NCBI GenBank assembly: GCA_020435085.1
Contig: JAGRAB010000272.1
Location: 1 to 5,555 of the forward strand
Source of the DNA: Bdellovibrionales bacterium
GTDB lineage: Bacteria; Bdellovibrionota; Bdellovibrionia; Bdellovibrionales; UBA1609
Direction of reading: 5' to 3'
DNA length: 5,555 nucleotides
A program made the translations under genes and the position numbers. The notes beneath the pieces are model-generated. The model worked only from the letters and a program-made list of their open reading frames with translations, did not search any database and was not told the DNA's origin. Shown in pieces: positions 4,668 to 5,555 of this stretch. The stretch's first letter is position 1. Every line of letters begins with the position of its first letter.

Positions 4668-5555
4668 AAAAATATTTAAGATTACTGTTGATGACTCTTG
4701 TTCATTTCTTCGCCTTGATAAATTTCTTTCAAAAAACAATGAGATTGCATCAAGAAGTCGTGCTGCCCAACTTATTGATGCCGGTTGTGTTTCTATTGAT
4801 GAAGAACCTCATAAAGTATTAAAAAGTTCGTATAAGGTTTCGCCCGGAGAGATATTTGTTATTGAGCTTCCTGTAGACACAGAAACCTCCTCCCTCGTCC
4901 CTCTTGAAGTCGCACTTGATATTATTTATGAAGACGAGGACCTTTTAGTTGTTAATAAACCCGCAGGGATGGTCGTACACCCTGCCGCTGGACATGCCCA
5001 TGACACTCTGGTGAATGCTCTTATTCACAATGTAAAAAATCTTTCTATGGGTTTTGGAGAAAACCGACCAGGCATTGTTCATCGGTTAGACCGCGATACA
5101 AGTGGGCTGCTTGTTGTGGCAAAAAATGATTTTGCCCAAGACTCTCTTGCAAAACAATTTCAAAAAAAAACCGTTCATCGCATATACAAGGCTCTTGTTC
5201 ATGGGCACCCAAAATCGCCGTCTGGAACTATTCAATCCTACTTGGTCCGCCACCCACAAGATAGAAAACGGTTTGCTTCTGAAAAGTTAAGTGCGTCTTC
5301 AATACCTCAGGGAAAGAAAGCCATTACCCATTATAAAGTGTTACAAAACTACTCCTGTGGCCTGTCACTTATTGAATGTCAGTTAGAAACCGGGCGAACT
5401 CACCAAATACGAGTTCATATGTCAGAGAGTCAACACCCTATTGTTGCCGACTTTATTTACGGCTCAAAGGGGCGTTTAAAAAATTTAAAATCAGTTCACT
5501 TGAGAGCCGCTATTCAACAACTGTCACGAATTGCTTTACACGCAGAACAACTAGG
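4657..5555 (+). CDS. rluD: RluD-type 23S rRNA pseudouridine synthase (3'-truncated, first 299 residues)
   Basis: RluA-family enzymes turn specific uridines of 23S rRNA into pseudouridine; RluD acts on helix 69 (1911/1915/1917 in E. coli). The N-terminus carries an S4 RNA-binding domain: FLRLDKFLSK (17-26), SRSRAAQLIDAG (32-43), then a strand-rich end to about residue 70. The catalytic domain starts with IIYEDEDLLVVNKPAG (89-104). MVVHPAAGH (105-113) with TLVNAL (117-122) favours RluD over RluC. The catalytic motif is HRLDRDTSG (142-150) with Asp145 as the nucleophile. YKALVHG (177-183) and LETGRTHQIRVHM (243-255) complete the family pattern. E. coli RluD has 326 residues, so about 20-30 are probably missing beyond the window. 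The best start is GTG at 4657, which overlaps the preceding gene by 11 nt. A stop (TGA at 4633-4635) limits any extension, and the next in-frame ATG would remove the S4 domain. No Shine-Dalgarno is visible, so translational coupling is likely. Confidence 0.94.
   Translation, partial: MRTKKIFKITVDDSCSFLRLDKFLSKNNEIASRSRAAQLIDAGCVSIDEEPHKVLKSSYKVSPGEIFVIELPVDTETSSLVPLEVALDIIYEDEDLLVVNKPAGMVVHPAAGHAHDTLVNALIHNVKNLSMGFGENRPGIVHRLDRDTSGLLVVAKNDFAQDSLAKQFQKKTVHRIYKALVHGHPKSPSGTIQSYLVRHPQDRKRFASEKLSASSIPQGKKAITHYKVLQNYSCGLSLIECQLETGRTHQIRVHMSESQHPIVADFIYGSKGRLKNLKSVHLRAAIQQLSRIALHAEQL

Noticed and set aside
4512..4739. 75-codon reverse-strand ORF across the J-HTH/rluD junction
   Set aside because: It covers two well supported genes on the other strand and its translation shows no family pattern.

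Overview
The window is one strand-coherent gene cluster from a Gram-negative bacterium. All six recognisable genes are on the + strand, and the reverse strand holds nothing convincing. Base composition is moderately AT-rich, with many A-runs inside genes. The order (cdsA, rseP, tsaB, MinD-like ATPase, J-domain/RodZ-HTH protein, rluD-like) and the protein sequences suggest a former-deltaproteobacterial lineage such as Bdellovibrionota. That placement is an inference from gene content and order; no search was run.

Layout: (1) 2-475, the C-terminal half of CdsA (CDP-diacylglycerol synthase), cut by the window start. (2) 476-583, the only real intergenic gap, with an imperfect direct repeat, a possible -10 element very close to the next start, and no terminator hairpin. 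(3) 584-2269, RseP-type site-2 intramembrane metalloprotease with an enlarged periplasmic region that reads as three PDZ-like units. (4) 2269-2994, TsaB of the tRNA t6A pathway, coupled by a TAATG stop/start overlap. (5) 3016-3987, a MinD/ParA-superfamily deviant Walker A ATPase with a TTG start and an extra segment before its last core strands. (6) 3996-4667, a soluble protein joining a J-domain-like N-terminus that lacks HPD to a RodZ-type helix-turn-helix. (7) 4657 to the window end, RluD-type 23S rRNA pseudouridine synthase, cut at the 3' end.

From rseP onward, spacing is -1, +21, +8 and -11 nt, so genes 3-7 are probably co-transcribed and translationally coupled. Their functions are mixed: phospholipid synthesis, envelope stress proteolysis, tRNA modification, rRNA modification, and an uncharacterised ATPase/adaptor pair. 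That pair (3016-4667) is the best candidate for an undescribed system. It combines a MinD-like switch ATPase with a cytosolic partner built from two domains that in known proteins usually bind other proteins (J-like and RodZ HTH), without the HPD motif or the membrane anchor those domains normally carry. Recognisable Shine-Dalgarno sequences are weak or absent before nearly every start.
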